From assembly GCA_964392615.1 (NCBI GenBank), contig CAYMRB010000074.1, forward strand, positions 1 to 28,282: a DNA stretch of 28,282 nucleotides, given 5' to 3'. Position numbers and translations under genes: made by a program. Below the pieces are notes generated by a model that was not told where the DNA came from, did not search any database, and saw only the letters and a program-made list of their open reading frames with translations. Position 1 is the first letter of the stretch; each line of letters begins with the position of its first letter. This DNA is from CAYMRB01 sp964392615 (lineage in GTDB: Bacteria > Planctomycetota > UBA8108). Positions 1-7,761 of the stretch are shown piece after piece.

Positions 1-641
1 AGAACGAAGGCGCCTGGTACGGGAACCTCTGCGTGACCGGCAACACGTCGTACCTCGTCCTCGCCGAGAGGAGCCTCGTGCGGCTGGCGGAGATCGTCGG
101 CGACAAGGCGATGGCGGCTCGGCGCAAGCCCCGCATCGAGAAGGCCGTCGAGGCCATGCGCACGCACATGTGGGATGAGAAGGCGGGGACTTTTCTGTCG
201 GTCCACCGGGACACGTTGGAGAAGATCCCGGTCGCGACGATCAGCAGCTGGATGCCATTGACGGCAGGCGTCGCCACGAAGGCGATGGCCCGACGCATGG
301 CCGAAGTCCTGCGCTCACCGGCCTGGCAGACCCCGCTGCCGGTTCCGACCGTGGACCGGACGGACAAGCGCTGGAAGTCCAGTCGCTTCTGGCGCGGCGA
401 CGTCTGGCCGCCGACCAACTACCAGATCGCGAGCGGGCTGGCCGACTACGGGCATACGGAACTCGCCGCGGGCATCGCCGACAAGACCGTCGCCAACGCG
501 ATCAAGAACGGCATCAGCGAGCACTACGACTCGGTCTCGGGGAAACCGCTCGGGGTCCCGGACTACTGCATGTGCGCCACGCTCGTCATGATGATGCTCG
601 ACGGGCTGACGCGGACGTACAAGCTGAGTCTGCGCGGATAG
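1..641 (+). CDS. GH63/GH37-like (alpha/alpha)6-barrel glycosidase, C-terminal part
   Basis: The reading frame is open from the first bases of the window (codons begin at position 3) to a TAG at 639-641, so the gene is cut at its 5' end and only about 212 residues are visible. The visible part matches the end of the barrel in trehalase/GH63-type enzymes: an SSWMPLTAG segment, a PVPTVDRTD segment, then WRGDVWPPTNYQIASGLADYGH, and a GISEHYDSVSGKPLG segment. The Glu encoded at 519-521 sits where these families carry the catalytic base. The substrate cannot be told from this fragment; trehalase, mannosylglycerate hydrolase and alpha-glucosidase are all possible. The start at 33 (GTG) is only an internal codon. 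The gene ends 7 bases from the convergent neighbour at 649. Confidence 0.75.
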   Translation, partial: NEGAWYGNLCVTGNTSYLVLAERSLVRLAEIVGDKAMAARRKPRIEKAVEAMRTHMWDEKAGTFLSVHRDTLEKIPVATISSWMPLTAGVATKAMARRMAEVLRSPAWQTPLPVPTVDRTDKRWKSSRFWRGDVWPPTNYQIASGLADYGHTELAAGIADKTVANAIKNGISEHYDSVSGKPLGVPDYCMCATLVMMMLDGLTRTYKLSLRG

Positions 642-648
642 CTCGTGA

Positions 649-2424
649 TCAGCGGCTCTTCGACGGGCGCGATTTCTTCTTCTTCTTCGCGACGCCGAGG
701 AACTTCTCGACCTCCTTCGTGAAGCGGTACGTCTCCACCATGAAGGGGTTCTGCGCCGAGCTCTTGAACTTGGCCGTGTAGGCCTTGAAGAACGTCGCGA
801 CCTTCGAAACGTGCCGGATGGGCGACCACGGGTCCTTCTCGCCGACGAGGACGCAGGTCTTCAAGCGCGGCCCCCTGCTGCCGAAGATATTCTGCATGCT
901 CCACTTCGAGTCGTTCATGACCTGCGGATCGCCGGAGATCGCGTAGAGGTATCGCCGCTTGCTGATCTCGGGTGACGTCGGATCGGCGAAGTGAAGGTTG
1001 CCGATCGCCCGGCTGTTTCCACCCCTCTCGGCGTCGTCCTGCGCCTCGTACGTCGGCTTGCCGTCCTGCCCGATCTGGATGCTCTTGGCGCCGTTGACGA
1101 TCTCGTCGTTCTTGCGTCGGCGCCCCTCGTTCTCGACGTTCTGGATCGCCTCGCCGTACACGTTGCCGGCCGGAGACGGATTGATCATCAGGAGGTGCGA
1201 CACGCGCTTCGGGAACTTCGACGCGATGTACATCGCCAGCGTCGACGACGCCGGGCCATGGCCGAGGATCGCGAACTCCTCCGGGCCGTCATCCTTCATC
1301 ATCTTGCCGAGCGCTTCCGCCAGGATCTCGGTCGGGTAGATGACGAGGTTGCTGTCCTTCGTCCGCGCCAGGCCCTTGAAGTCCTGGATCAACGGCATCT
1401 GCACGTAGTAGGTGCGGCAGAACTCCTCGATACCGTGGAAGAACGGTCGGAAGTAGTCCGGATCCAGACCGCGGCTCGGCAGGACGAGCAGCGGGTAGCC
1501 GTTTCCGGCGACCTTCATGTTGAGCGTCACCGTGATGCCGCCCGCATCGACGACCTTGGTGCGTTTCTTCTTCTTCGTCTTGCCCTCTTCGTCGGTCTCG
1601 TCCTCGACGCGCTTGCCGATCGAGAAGTGGCTCTTCGCGTTCTCCCACCACTTGAGCCACGTCTTGACGTCGTCGCGGTAGTACTGACCGGTCAGCGTCT
1701 CGAGAGCGAAGCGCGTGAAGACCCACTCCTTGTAGCTCTTGGACTTCTTCTTCTCGAGCTTCTGGAGGTTCTCGATGAGGAGCTCGACGCTCGACTTGTC
1801 CGGATACGCGATCATCCCCTCGATCGCCGCCAGACGCACACGGGAGCTGCGATCGCCGAAGGCCTTGTGGATCCAGTCGAGCTTCTTCTTCTCCGGATCG
1901 AGCTTGCGAAGCGTCGGCAGGACGAGCGCGAAGTATTCGACGCCGCGCGATCTGCGCAGGAGCTCCTTGTAGTGCTCGACCTTGCGCTCGTCGTTGCCTC
2001 CTCGATCCTGCTCGAATTGCTCGCGGATCTTCCAGATGATCGAGTGGATGACCGCTTCCTTCGCGTTCCCGTAGGACTTGTGCGCGAGAACCTTGTCGAT
2101 CTCGGCCTCGGCTTCCTCGCCCTCGGCCTTCGACAGCGCCTCGTACGCGCCCTGACGCACGTACCAGTCGTAACGCAGCGGATCCTTCGGCGCGATCTTG
2201 TCGAGCACGCTCCAGATGGCGCGCAAGCCCGCCTTCGAGTTCGTGTCGACCTGCACGAGCGCGTCGTGCCGCGTCTTGCTGTACTCGGACCCGATGTTCG
2301 CCCTGAGGACGACCTCCCACTCCTCCGCACCCTGAAGCGCTACCGCGCTCGCACAGATGCCCGCACAGAAGAAAGCGCCGAAAAGCGAGGCTCGGAAACG
2401 ACGATCCGTCATCATGGTGTGCAT
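649..2424 (-). CDS. secreted HEAT-repeat / alpha-beta hydrolase-fold protein lacking the catalytic serine
   Basis: This 591-residue protein has an N-terminal signal peptide (hydrophobic stretch near residues 12-30, ending around AVALQGAEE). Helical HEAT-like repeats follow at about residues 40-270, with phrases such as RSSRVRLAAIEGMIAYPD, then a Lys-rich linker at about 275-300. An alpha/beta-hydrolase domain occupies about 305-575. The nucleophile elbow reads ILGHGPASS (His389, Gly390) where active members have GHSxG, so the serine is replaced by glycine. The acid is probably Asp531 (VGEKDPWSP), but I see no catalytic His in the C-terminal part. The C-terminus is very basic (KKKKKSRPSKSR). 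It may be a binding or scaffold protein rather than an esterase. The ATG at 2424 gives the longest signal peptide; Met4 or Met5 are alternatives. Confidence 0.75.
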   Translation of the reverse strand: MHTMMTDRRFRASLFGAFFCAGICASAVALQGAEEWEVVLRANIGSEYSKTRHDALVQVDTNSKAGLRAIWSVLDKIAPKDPLRYDWYVRQGAYEALSKAEGEEAEAEIDKVLAHKSYGNAKEAVIHSIIWKIREQFEQDRGGNDERKVEHYKELLRRSRGVEYFALVLPTLRKLDPEKKKLDWIHKAFGDRSSRVRLAAIEGMIAYPDKSSVELLIENLQKLEKKKSKSYKEWVFTRFALETLTGQYYRDDVKTWLKWWENAKSHFSIGKRVEDETDEEGKTKKKKRTKVVDAGGITVTLNMKVAGNGYPLLVLPSRGLDPDYFRPFFHGIEEFCRTYYVQMPLIQDFKGLARTKDSNLVIYPTEILAEALGKMMKDDGPEEFAILGHGPASSTLAMYIASKFPKRVSHLLMINPSPAGNVYGEAIQNVENEGRRRKNDEIVNGAKSIQIGQDGKPTYEAQDDAERGGNSRAIGNLHFADPTSPEISKRRYLYAISGDPQVMNDSKWSMQNIFGSRGPRLKTCVLVGEKDPWSPIRHVSKVATFFKAYTAKFKSSAQNPFMVETYRFTKEVEKFLGVAKKKKKSRPSKSR

Positions 2425-2668
2425 GTGTCAAGCGAGATGTTCGGGCTGGAGACTGACTGCTGACCGGCGGTCATTGTAACGGCGGTCCGAACCGAGCTTC
2501 AGCACGAAATCCGGGCCGACAGAGGCGGTCGAGCGCGCCGCGCCGATGCGAAAACTTCGCCGATCCAGAGCTGGACTCCGCGACGTGACTCGGGTCACAT
2601 ACAGGTAGCCGGACCGCGAGTAGCGTCCGCTCGCGGGGGAACGCACACTTCGTTGAAGAACAGACGGG
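2425..2668. promoter_or_regulatory. divergent promoter region with small repeats
   Basis: This 244-base spacer separates divergently transcribed genes and must hold both promoters, though I could not identify convincing -35/-10 boxes. Visible structure: the octamer CGGCGGTC occurs twice in direct orientation at 2465-2472 and 2480-2487 (15-base period), the first copy lying inside a GACCG-g-CGGTC palindrome. GTGAC-tcgg-GTCAC, a short inverted repeat, lies at 2585-2598. Either could be an operator, but repeats of this size also arise by chance in GC-rich DNA. Confidence 0.3.
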
Positions 2669-3910
2669 ATGGACTCGGGACCCGAGAGTCACGACGTGGT
2701 CGTCATCGGTGGCGGCCCCGCCGGCGCGACGGCGGCAACGGTTCTCGCACGGCGCGGCTACGATTGCGTCGTGCTGGAATTCGAGACGTTTCCACGCTAC
2801 CACATCGGCGAGTCGCTGATCCCGGACTCGTTCGGCGTGCTGGACCGTCTCGGACTCCTTCCCGGAATCCGCATCGCCGGCTTTCCGCAAAAGCATGGCC
2901 TGCGCTTCGTGCCGCCGTCGGGCGAGGACAGCCTGTCGTTCCATTTCTCCGAGACGATCGAGGGCGAGCGAGCGCGGACGTGGCAGGTCGATCGCGCCCG
3001 CTTCGACGCGATGTGTCTCGACAACGCGCGTCGCAACGGCGCCGACGTGCGCACGGGCGCTTGGGTGCGACGTGTCAACTTCGAGGACGGCCACGCGAGC
3101 GGCGTAACCTACGTGACCGAGGACGCCGACGCCGAGACCCTCGAGATCCGGGCGCGCGTCGTCATCGATGCGTCGGGGCGCGCTGCGGTGCTCGGAAAGC
3201 AGCTCGGCCTGCACGAGAGCATTTCCGATCTGCGCAAGGCGGCGATCTGGAGCTACTTCCGCGGCGGTGAGCGACAGAACGGTTCCGGCGGCGAGACGAC
3301 GGTCTTCATGCTGCCGGATCGCGGCTGGTTCTGGTACGTCCCGCTGCCGGACGACCTCGTCAGCGTCGGTCTGGTCGCGTCGCCGGACTACCTCTTCGAC
3401 AAGTCGCTGGACTTCGAGGCTGTCTACGGCGACGAGATCCGACGCTGCGCGCCGTTGGCAGACCGACTGACGCGAGCGGACCGAGCCGACCGCGTGCGAG
3501 GCTTGCCCGAGCTCGCGTACAGGAACCGCTCTGCAGCCGGCAACGGTTGGATGCTGGTCGGGGACGCGATCGCGTTCCTCGACCCGATGTACTCGGCCGG
3601 CACGCTCCTCGCGCTGGCGTCCGCCGAGATGGCGGCGACGTGCGCCGCCGACGCGCTGGAGAGCGGCGATCTCAGCGGAGCGAAGCTCGAAGCCTTCGTG
3701 CCGGACTACCTCGGCGGGCTGACCGTCGTGCACCGACTGATTCACGCGTTCTACGACCCGGCGTTCAGCTTCCGGCGGTTCGTCGACGACTTCCCCGAGC
3801 ATCGAGCGGCGCTCGTCGATTGCTTCGTCGGCGACGTGTTCGATCGTGACACGACCGGCCTGATGGCCGCCCTCGACCAAATGACGCCACGCCCCGCCGC
3901 GCTCCGCTGA
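2669..3910 (+). CDS. FAD-dependent halogenase-like oxidoreductase
   Basis: 413 residues, soluble, no signal peptide. A Rossmann FAD-binding motif GGGPAG lies at residues 14-19, followed by the FPRYHIGESLIP segment typical of phenol/pyrrole-type flavin halogenases and their relatives. Lys75 in GFPQKHG aligns with the lysine that guides hypohalous acid in halogenases. GWFWYVP (Trp220, Trp222, Pro225) fits the halogenase signature W-x-W-x-[IV]-P. The second FAD motif is GDAIAFLDPMYSAG from Gly298. By family knowledge the enzyme would use FADH2 and O2 and depend on a separate flavin reductase. No reductase, carrier protein or biosynthetic gene is nearby, so the substrate is unknown, and a geranylgeranyl-reductase-type role is a weaker alternative. 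No strong Shine-Dalgarno precedes the ATG at 2669. Confidence 0.75.
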   Translation: MDSGPESHDVVVIGGGPAGATAATVLARRGYDCVVLEFETFPRYHIGESLIPDSFGVLDRLGLLPGIRIAGFPQKHGLRFVPPSGEDSLSFHFSETIEGERARTWQVDRARFDAMCLDNARRNGADVRTGAWVRRVNFEDGHASGVTYVTEDADAETLEIRARVVIDASGRAAVLGKQLGLHESISDLRKAAIWSYFRGGERQNGSGGETTVFMLPDRGWFWYVPLPDDLVSVGLVASPDYLFDKSLDFEAVYGDEIRRCAPLADRLTRADRADRVRGLPELAYRNRSAAGNGWMLVGDAIAFLDPMYSAGTLLALASAEMAATCAADALESGDLSGAKLEAFVPDYLGGLTVVHRLIHAFYDPAFSFRRFVDDFPEHRAALVDCFVGDVFDRDTTGLMAALDQMTPRPAALR

Positions 3911-3936
3911 CAGCCCGGCGGCACGCGACGGCTGCA

Positions 3937-5094
3937 TCAGCAGCGTACGTCGACCCAGCTCTGTGTGCGGTGGCTCTCGAGCACCGCAGCGCAGACGGCG
4001 ACCTCGGCGTGTCCGTCCTCGAACGTGCTCCAGCTCGGCACCTCCGGCATGGCACCTGCCGCGACCGCGCGGTAGACGTGACGGAACAAGTTCTTCGGGC
4101 CGTCCGGGTATCCCTCGGGGTGACCGCCGGGATAAGCCGCGTACTCCCTCGCCTCCTCGTGCAGGAGCGACGGGTCCTTGAGCAGCAGCTCGTTCGGGCG
4201 GTCGCGCCGTCCGATCCACATCTCGTTCGGGCGCTCCTGATGCCACGACAGCGCGCACCTCGAGCCGTCGATCTCGAAGTGGAGCCGGTTCTTCCTGCCC
4301 GCAGCGACCTGGCTCACCGTGAACACGCCGTGCGCGCCCCGCTCCAATTCGAACAGCACGGATGCGTAGTCCTCGGTGTCGATCGGTTGCGGCTCGTAAT
4401 CGCTCGGTGACAGAATCTTGCCCGTGTACGTCTCGACTTCCTTCGTCGGCTTCATGCGGGTCTTGTGCACCGTGCGCAGATCGGCGAAGACCCGGACGAT
4501 CGACTGACCGGTGACATGCTGGATCAGATCGCACCAGTGGCTGCCGATATCGGCGACCGCGCGACTCTCTCCGGAAAGCTCGGGCACGAGCCGCCAGTTC
4601 CAGTCGGTCGGGAGGAACAGCCAGTCCTGCAGGTACGATCCGTGCACCGCGAACACATCGCCGAGCTCGCCCTTCTCGACCATGAGGCGTGCATGCTGCA
4701 CGAGCGGGTAGCAGCGGCAGTTGAAGTTCACCGCGTGGACGAGGCCGGACTGCTTCGCCCGCGCGACGAGCTCCGCGCTCTGTGCTGTCGTCGTCGCGAG
4801 GGGCTTCTCGCTGATCACGTGCTTGCCGGCATCGAGCGCCGCGCAGTTCGCTTCGAAGTGAAGGTGATTCGGCGTGCAGTTGTGGACGACCTCGACGTCG
4901 GGATCGGCGAGCAGCTCGCGGTAGTCGCCGTACGCACGCGGAATGGAGAGCTCGTCGGCTTTCTGACGTGCGAGATCCTCGTTCGCTTCCGCCAGCGCGA
5001 CGAACTCGACGCAGCCGAGGCGACGAGCCGCTTCGACATGGGCCGGGCCGATGAAGCCGGTGCCTATGACGCCGGCGCGGATGGTCCTGGTCAT
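3937..5094 (-). CDS. Gfo/Idh/MocA family NAD(P)-dependent oxidoreductase
   Basis: 385 residues beginning MTRTIRAGVIGTGFIG, a classical Rossmann GxGxxG N-terminus. The EKPLATT motif with catalytic-type Lys97 and the NFNCRCYP segment are characteristic of the family. The C-terminal alpha/beta domain includes HWCDLIQHVTG, the family position for substrate-binding residues. Such enzymes oxidise or reduce sugars, inositols or related polyols with NAD(P); the exact substrate cannot be read. There is no signal peptide, so it is cytoplasmic. Although the frame is open further upstream, the start at 5094 is chosen because the fold begins there and because the ATG overlaps the stop of the preceding gene (ATGA at 5091-5094), implying translational coupling. 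Confidence 0.9.
   Translation of the reverse strand: MTRTIRAGVIGTGFIGPAHVEAARRLGCVEFVALAEANEDLARQKADELSIPRAYGDYRELLADPDVEVVHNCTPNHLHFEANCAALDAGKHVISEKPLATTTAQSAELVARAKQSGLVHAVNFNCRCYPLVQHARLMVEKGELGDVFAVHGSYLQDWLFLPTDWNWRLVPELSGESRAVADIGSHWCDLIQHVTGQSIVRVFADLRTVHKTRMKPTKEVETYTGKILSPSDYEPQPIDTEDYASVLFELERGAHGVFTVSQVAAGRKNRLHFEIDGSRCALSWHQERPNEMWIGRRDRPNELLLKDPSLLHEEAREYAAYPGGHPEGYPDGPKNLFRHVYRAVAAGAMPEVPSWSTFEDGHAEVAVCAAVLESHRTQSWVDVRC
5091..5094 (-). promoter_or_regulatory. ATGA stop/start overlap (translational coupling)
   Basis: On the minus strand the TGA of the E2-like gene and the ATG of the oxidoreductase share the four bases ATGA. This arrangement normally means re-initiation by the same ribosome. 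It fixes the oxidoreductase start and shows that the two genes form one operon. Confidence 0.8.
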
Positions 5095-5939
5095 GCAAGC
5101 TCCTCCGGATCCGAGGACGGCGGTGGCGGGCACGCCGTCAGCTGCTCGGGACTCTCGAGACAATCCTTGACGCCCTGCAGGGAGATCGCAGCGTACAGTC
5201 CATCCTCGACGCGTTCGTCGAAGCTGTACTTGACGTGCACGACGCGCTTGCCATCCTCGCGGCGCCGTACGCGGCCGAGAACCGCGAAGATCGGACACGT
5301 GCCGTACTCCCACAGATGGTGGTAGCCGGCGTCGAGCCCGACGGAGCCGAGGTTGGCGACGAAGACCGACGCGAACAGCGGATCGTCGTCGATCATCGCA
5401 CGCGGCAGAAGGCCGATCGAGTTCGCCGCACGCAGCGCGAGGACCCCGAGGCGGATGACGAACGCCGGGAGGTACAGCGCGAGGGACATCTCGCGATCCG
5501 CGCCGGAGCGCTCGCCACCGCGTCGCGCCGTCAGCCGCTCGCGCACGCCGGTCACGATGTCGTCGAGCGTCTCGTCCGGCGGAAACTCGCGCTTGACGGT
5601 CAGGATCGGCGACTCATCGCGCAGCTCCTGCTTGGCGCAGAACGTGATCCACACGCCCTTGCGCTGCCAAAGCCGTCCTCCGGCCGTGAAGCGGTTCATG
5701 TTCGGCCGCGTATGAAGCGCTCTCGAGATCGCGTGAAGCAGGAGGTGGAACAGCGTAGTGCGCTGGTCGCGCGGCACACCCCGATTCCGCGCCGCGAGAA
5801 AGCGCAGCGCGGCGTCGACCTCGATCTCGGTATCGAAGAGGACGAGCGACTCGCTGCGCCGCGGCGAGATGAACGGCATGAACCGGCGCAATGTCGAGAG
5901 ATTGCGAACCGGCGTGGCATCAGGGCGGCGCCCGAACAT
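5091..5939 (-). CDS. CAT/2-oxoacid dehydrogenase E2 acyltransferase-fold protein with altered active site
   Basis: 282 residues, with no lipoyl or peripheral-subunit-binding domain, so it is the size of a stand-alone chloramphenicol-acetyltransferase-type catalytic domain. Recognisable parts are an N-terminal TLRRFMPFISPRRSES segment, TTLFHLLLHAISRAL and PNMNRFTAGGRLWQR (the NRF-type strand of E2 domains), VANLGSVGLDAGYHHLWEYG, and near the C-terminus YSFDERVEDGLYA. The last is the family's DHRxxDG motif, but the catalytic His is Glu242 here. Transfer of acyl groups by the usual mechanism is therefore doubtful. The ATG at 5939 is preferred over longer readings because an AAAGGAG Shine-Dalgarno precedes it and the upstream frame looks non-coding. 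It is coupled to the downstream Gfo/Idh/MocA gene. Confidence 0.75.
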   Translation of the reverse strand: MFGRRPDATPVRNLSTLRRFMPFISPRRSESLVLFDTEIEVDAALRFLAARNRGVPRDQRTTLFHLLLHAISRALHTRPNMNRFTAGGRLWQRKGVWITFCAKQELRDESPILTVKREFPPDETLDDIVTGVRERLTARRGGERSGADREMSLALYLPAFVIRLGVLALRAANSIGLLPRAMIDDDPLFASVFVANLGSVGLDAGYHHLWEYGTCPIFAVLGRVRRREDGKRVVHVKYSFDERVEDGLYAAISLQGVKDCLESPEQLTACPPPPSSDPEELA

Positions 5940-5943
5940 CGCG

Positions 5944-5951
5944 ACTCCTTT
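5944..5951 (-). promoter_or_regulatory. Shine-Dalgarno AAAGGAGT for the E2-like gene
   Basis: Read on the minus strand, AAAGGAGT ends 4 bases before the ATG at 5939. It is a strong match and decides the start of the E2-like gene against the much longer open frame upstream. Confidence 0.75.
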
Positions 5952-6237
5952 CGAGCGACGAGACCGCTCGCGCCCCGAGTCGACGCTCGAGCTCCGGGAC
6001 GGGCGGCCGAGCCGATACCGTACGCGGTGAGGGGCGGGGAATTCCAGTGGCGAGAGGGTCGACACCGACTCGCCCCGTCTTCGGCGCGCAGACGAACTGG
6101 CCCTGGCGAAGACTGCAGAGTGGCTGGACGCTCTAGGAGCCTGCGCTCCCGAGAGACCGCCGGGACTCGAGAGCACGTCTCGAGGTACCATGGCGAAGTA
6201 CGAGCCGAACTGTCGACAGCAGGAGGGCCTGCCGGTC
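5952..6237. promoter_or_regulatory. divergent intergenic region
   Basis: This spacer lies between the minus-strand E2-like/oxidoreductase operon and the plus-strand membrane protein. It must contain promoters in both directions, but I see no convincing sigma-70 boxes and no RNA gene. AGGAGG at 6221-6226 is the probable ribosome binding site for the plus-strand gene at 6238. Confidence 0.35.
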
Positions 6238-6834
6238 ATGGACGTCGAGTTTCTCTTCAAGTGGGTGGCCCCGTTCGCGCTCGCGATCCTCAGCCCCTTC
6301 ATCGTCGCGCGGATCGTGGGCTTCCGCTCCACCTCGCTGAATCTGACCCGAGACGTACCCTTCCGCCCCTCAGGAGAGCTCGGCGACGCGACGATCGTTG
6401 CCGGACGCAGCGTCGCCACGGCGTGTTTGCTGGCGAGCGTGGTCATCGTCGCAGCGTTCGTTCTCGTCCCCCTCGCGTTCCTCGACGATCCGCACGTCGG
6501 TGGAGCAGCCGCATTCTGGGCCATGTTCCTCAGCCCAGTACCGATCTGCTTGATCATCTTCGCTGCCCGTCGGCGCTACGTGACGATCAACTCGTTCGAG
6601 TTGCGCTACCGGACGATTCTCCGCATCGTCGCAGCCGTGCGTACGCCGGACGTGATTCGTGTGGTCTTTCGTCAGACCGGCAAGGGCGATACGCGGCTGG
6701 AATGCGATGTCGTGACGCGATCCGAGGAGGTTCGCCTCGTGCTCGATTCCCGCGCCGCCCTGCGCGCACTCGCGTCCGTCGTGCCGCCTGAGAGGCGCTC
6801 GATCGTGACGCCGATCGAGCTGCCGAAGCTCTGA
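6238..6834 (+). CDS. small membrane protein of unknown function
   Basis: 198 residues from the ATG at 6238 (MDVEFLFKW); an in-frame ATG at 6190 would add 16 hydrophilic residues. I prefer 6238 because AGGAGG lies 11 bases upstream, against only GAGG at 4 bases for 6190, but the choice is not certain. Three hydrophobic segments are visible: one right after the start (WVAPFALAILSPFIVARIV), one with ATACLLASVVIVAAFVLVP, and one with FWAMFLSPVPICLIIFAA. The remaining C-terminal half is soluble, with alternating beta-type residues (YVTINSFELRYRTILRIV), as in bacterial PH-like membrane proteins, though I cannot assign it to a family. The downstream protease gene is 90 bases away in the same direction, so they may share a transcript. 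Confidence 0.65.
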   Translation: MDVEFLFKWVAPFALAILSPFIVARIVGFRSTSLNLTRDVPFRPSGELGDATIVAGRSVATACLLASVVIVAAFVLVPLAFLDDPHVGGAAAFWAMFLSPVPICLIIFAARRRYVTINSFELRYRTILRIVAAVRTPDVIRVVFRQTGKGDTRLECDVVTRSEEVRLVLDSRAALRALASVVPPERRSIVTPIELPKL

Positions 6835-6874
6835 GAGAATCGAGAGGCAGATGCGGAATCCGTCACTTCGTGCA

Positions 6875-6923
6875 GGCTCGGGGCGATCGCGTTTCGAACC
6901 TCTCCTCGTCAGCGGACCGAGCC
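6875..6923 (+). promoter_or_regulatory. 7-bp inverted repeat abutting the start of the protease gene
   Basis: GGCTCGG at 6875-6881 is the exact complement of CCGAGCC at 6917-6923, one base before the ATG at 6925. No good Shine-Dalgarno precedes that ATG. A hairpin here would cover the initiation region of the mRNA. The 35-base loop makes chance a real possibility. Confidence 0.25.
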
Positions 6924-6924
6924 G

Positions 6925-7647
6925 ATGCTGACCGCCTTCTGCATCGTGGTCATCGTGACGCAAGTCGCGACGTCGCTGCACCACCTCTCGAAGCCGGAGC
7001 AGCCACGGAAGCTGAGCGCTCCCTTATCGCCTCGGCCGAGGAAGCCCGAGGGCGACAGACTCCTGTTCTTTCAGATCTCCGTACTCCTCCTGCTTGCGGT
7101 GCTCTGGATCCTCGACGGCAGCTATCGCTGGAGTCGGTTCGGCATCTACCCCGACAGCCCGTGGCTCCTCGCGTTCCTCGCCGGCATCCCGGCTTACGCG
7201 ATCATGATCATCGCCTGTGACACGGCACTCCGCCTCCTGGGGCAGAAGGAGCTCCAGACGGCCCGCGCGTACCTCGGCATGAGGACGCTTTGGCCGCGGT
7301 CGCGGACCGAGCGCAACAAGCTGCGCCTCGCCCTGGCGTTGAATCCGTTTACCGAGGAGTTCATCTACCGGGGCTTCGCTGTGCTCTTCCTGTCGAGGCT
7401 CACAGGCCAGACGGCTCTCTGCTGTGCCCTGGGTCTCGCCCTCTGCCTCGCAGCACACGCCTATCAAGGTCGTGCCAACTTGCCGTTCCACGCCCTCTTC
7501 TACCTCTGCAGCATCGCGTTGCTGTTCTCGCCCCTCGGCCTCGCCGCCTGCTTCGGCATGCACCTCGCTGGCGACATCTACCCGCTCTTCGCTCTCGAGA
7601 AGCAGCTGGCCGCGTGGAAGGCGTACCGACGATCGAAACGGCAATAG
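6925..7647 (+). CDS. CPBP family intramembrane metalloprotease (CAAX protease-like)
   Basis: 240 residues with several membrane segments (residues 1-16, 48-64, 77-97, 150-185 and 190-215 approximately). The CPBP motifs are present: EEFIYRG with Glu144, Glu145 and Arg149; His178 in AAHAYQG; and His213-x3-Asp217 in GMHLAGD. These are the metal and water ligands of Rce1-type glutamate proteases, so the enzyme should be active. In bacteria the family has been linked to self-immunity, peptide maturation and signalling, but no bacteriocin-like gene is visible nearby, so the target is unknown. The ATG at 6925 has only a weak ribosome binding site. Its neighbour upstream is a small membrane protein that could be a partner. 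Confidence 0.85.
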   Translation: MLTAFCIVVIVTQVATSLHHLSKPEQPRKLSAPLSPRPRKPEGDRLLFFQISVLLLLAVLWILDGSYRWSRFGIYPDSPWLLAFLAGIPAYAIMIIACDTALRLLGQKELQTARAYLGMRTLWPRSRTERNKLRLALALNPFTEEFIYRGFAVLFLSRLTGQTALCCALGLALCLAAHAYQGRANLPFHALFYLCSIALLFSPLGLAACFGMHLAGDIYPLFALEKQLAAWKAYRRSKRQ

Positions 7648-7669
7648 GTGGGCCCGCAGGCGCCCCACC
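7647..7669 (+). terminator. possible hairpin terminator after the protease gene
   Basis: GGTGGG (7647-7652) can pair with CCCACC (7664-7669), starting at the last base of the stop codon. There is no T-run after it, so a rho-independent terminator is only a possibility. Confidence 0.3.
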
Positions 7670-7761
7670 CGGCGCGGCTGCGCAGAATTCCGACACGGCC
7701 GCGAACCTCCTACCTTGCCTCGCAAGCGGATCCCGCGCACACTGTTGCGTCACCCGCGTCC

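Noticed and set aside
991..2463. A 490-codon plus-strand frame antisense to the HEAT/hydrolase gene
   Set aside because: Its composition mirrors antisense reading of the HEAT/hydrolase coding region; no ribosome binding site or family resemblance.
2471..5098. A 875-codon minus-strand frame across the halogenase and oxidoreductase genes
   Set aside because: Low-complexity Arg-rich translation, no start context, and the real minus-strand gene uses a different frame.
5940..6557. N-terminal extension of the E2-like protein
   Set aside because: It overlaps the divergent membrane protein gene and lacks conserved segments; AAAGGAG fixes the start at 5939.
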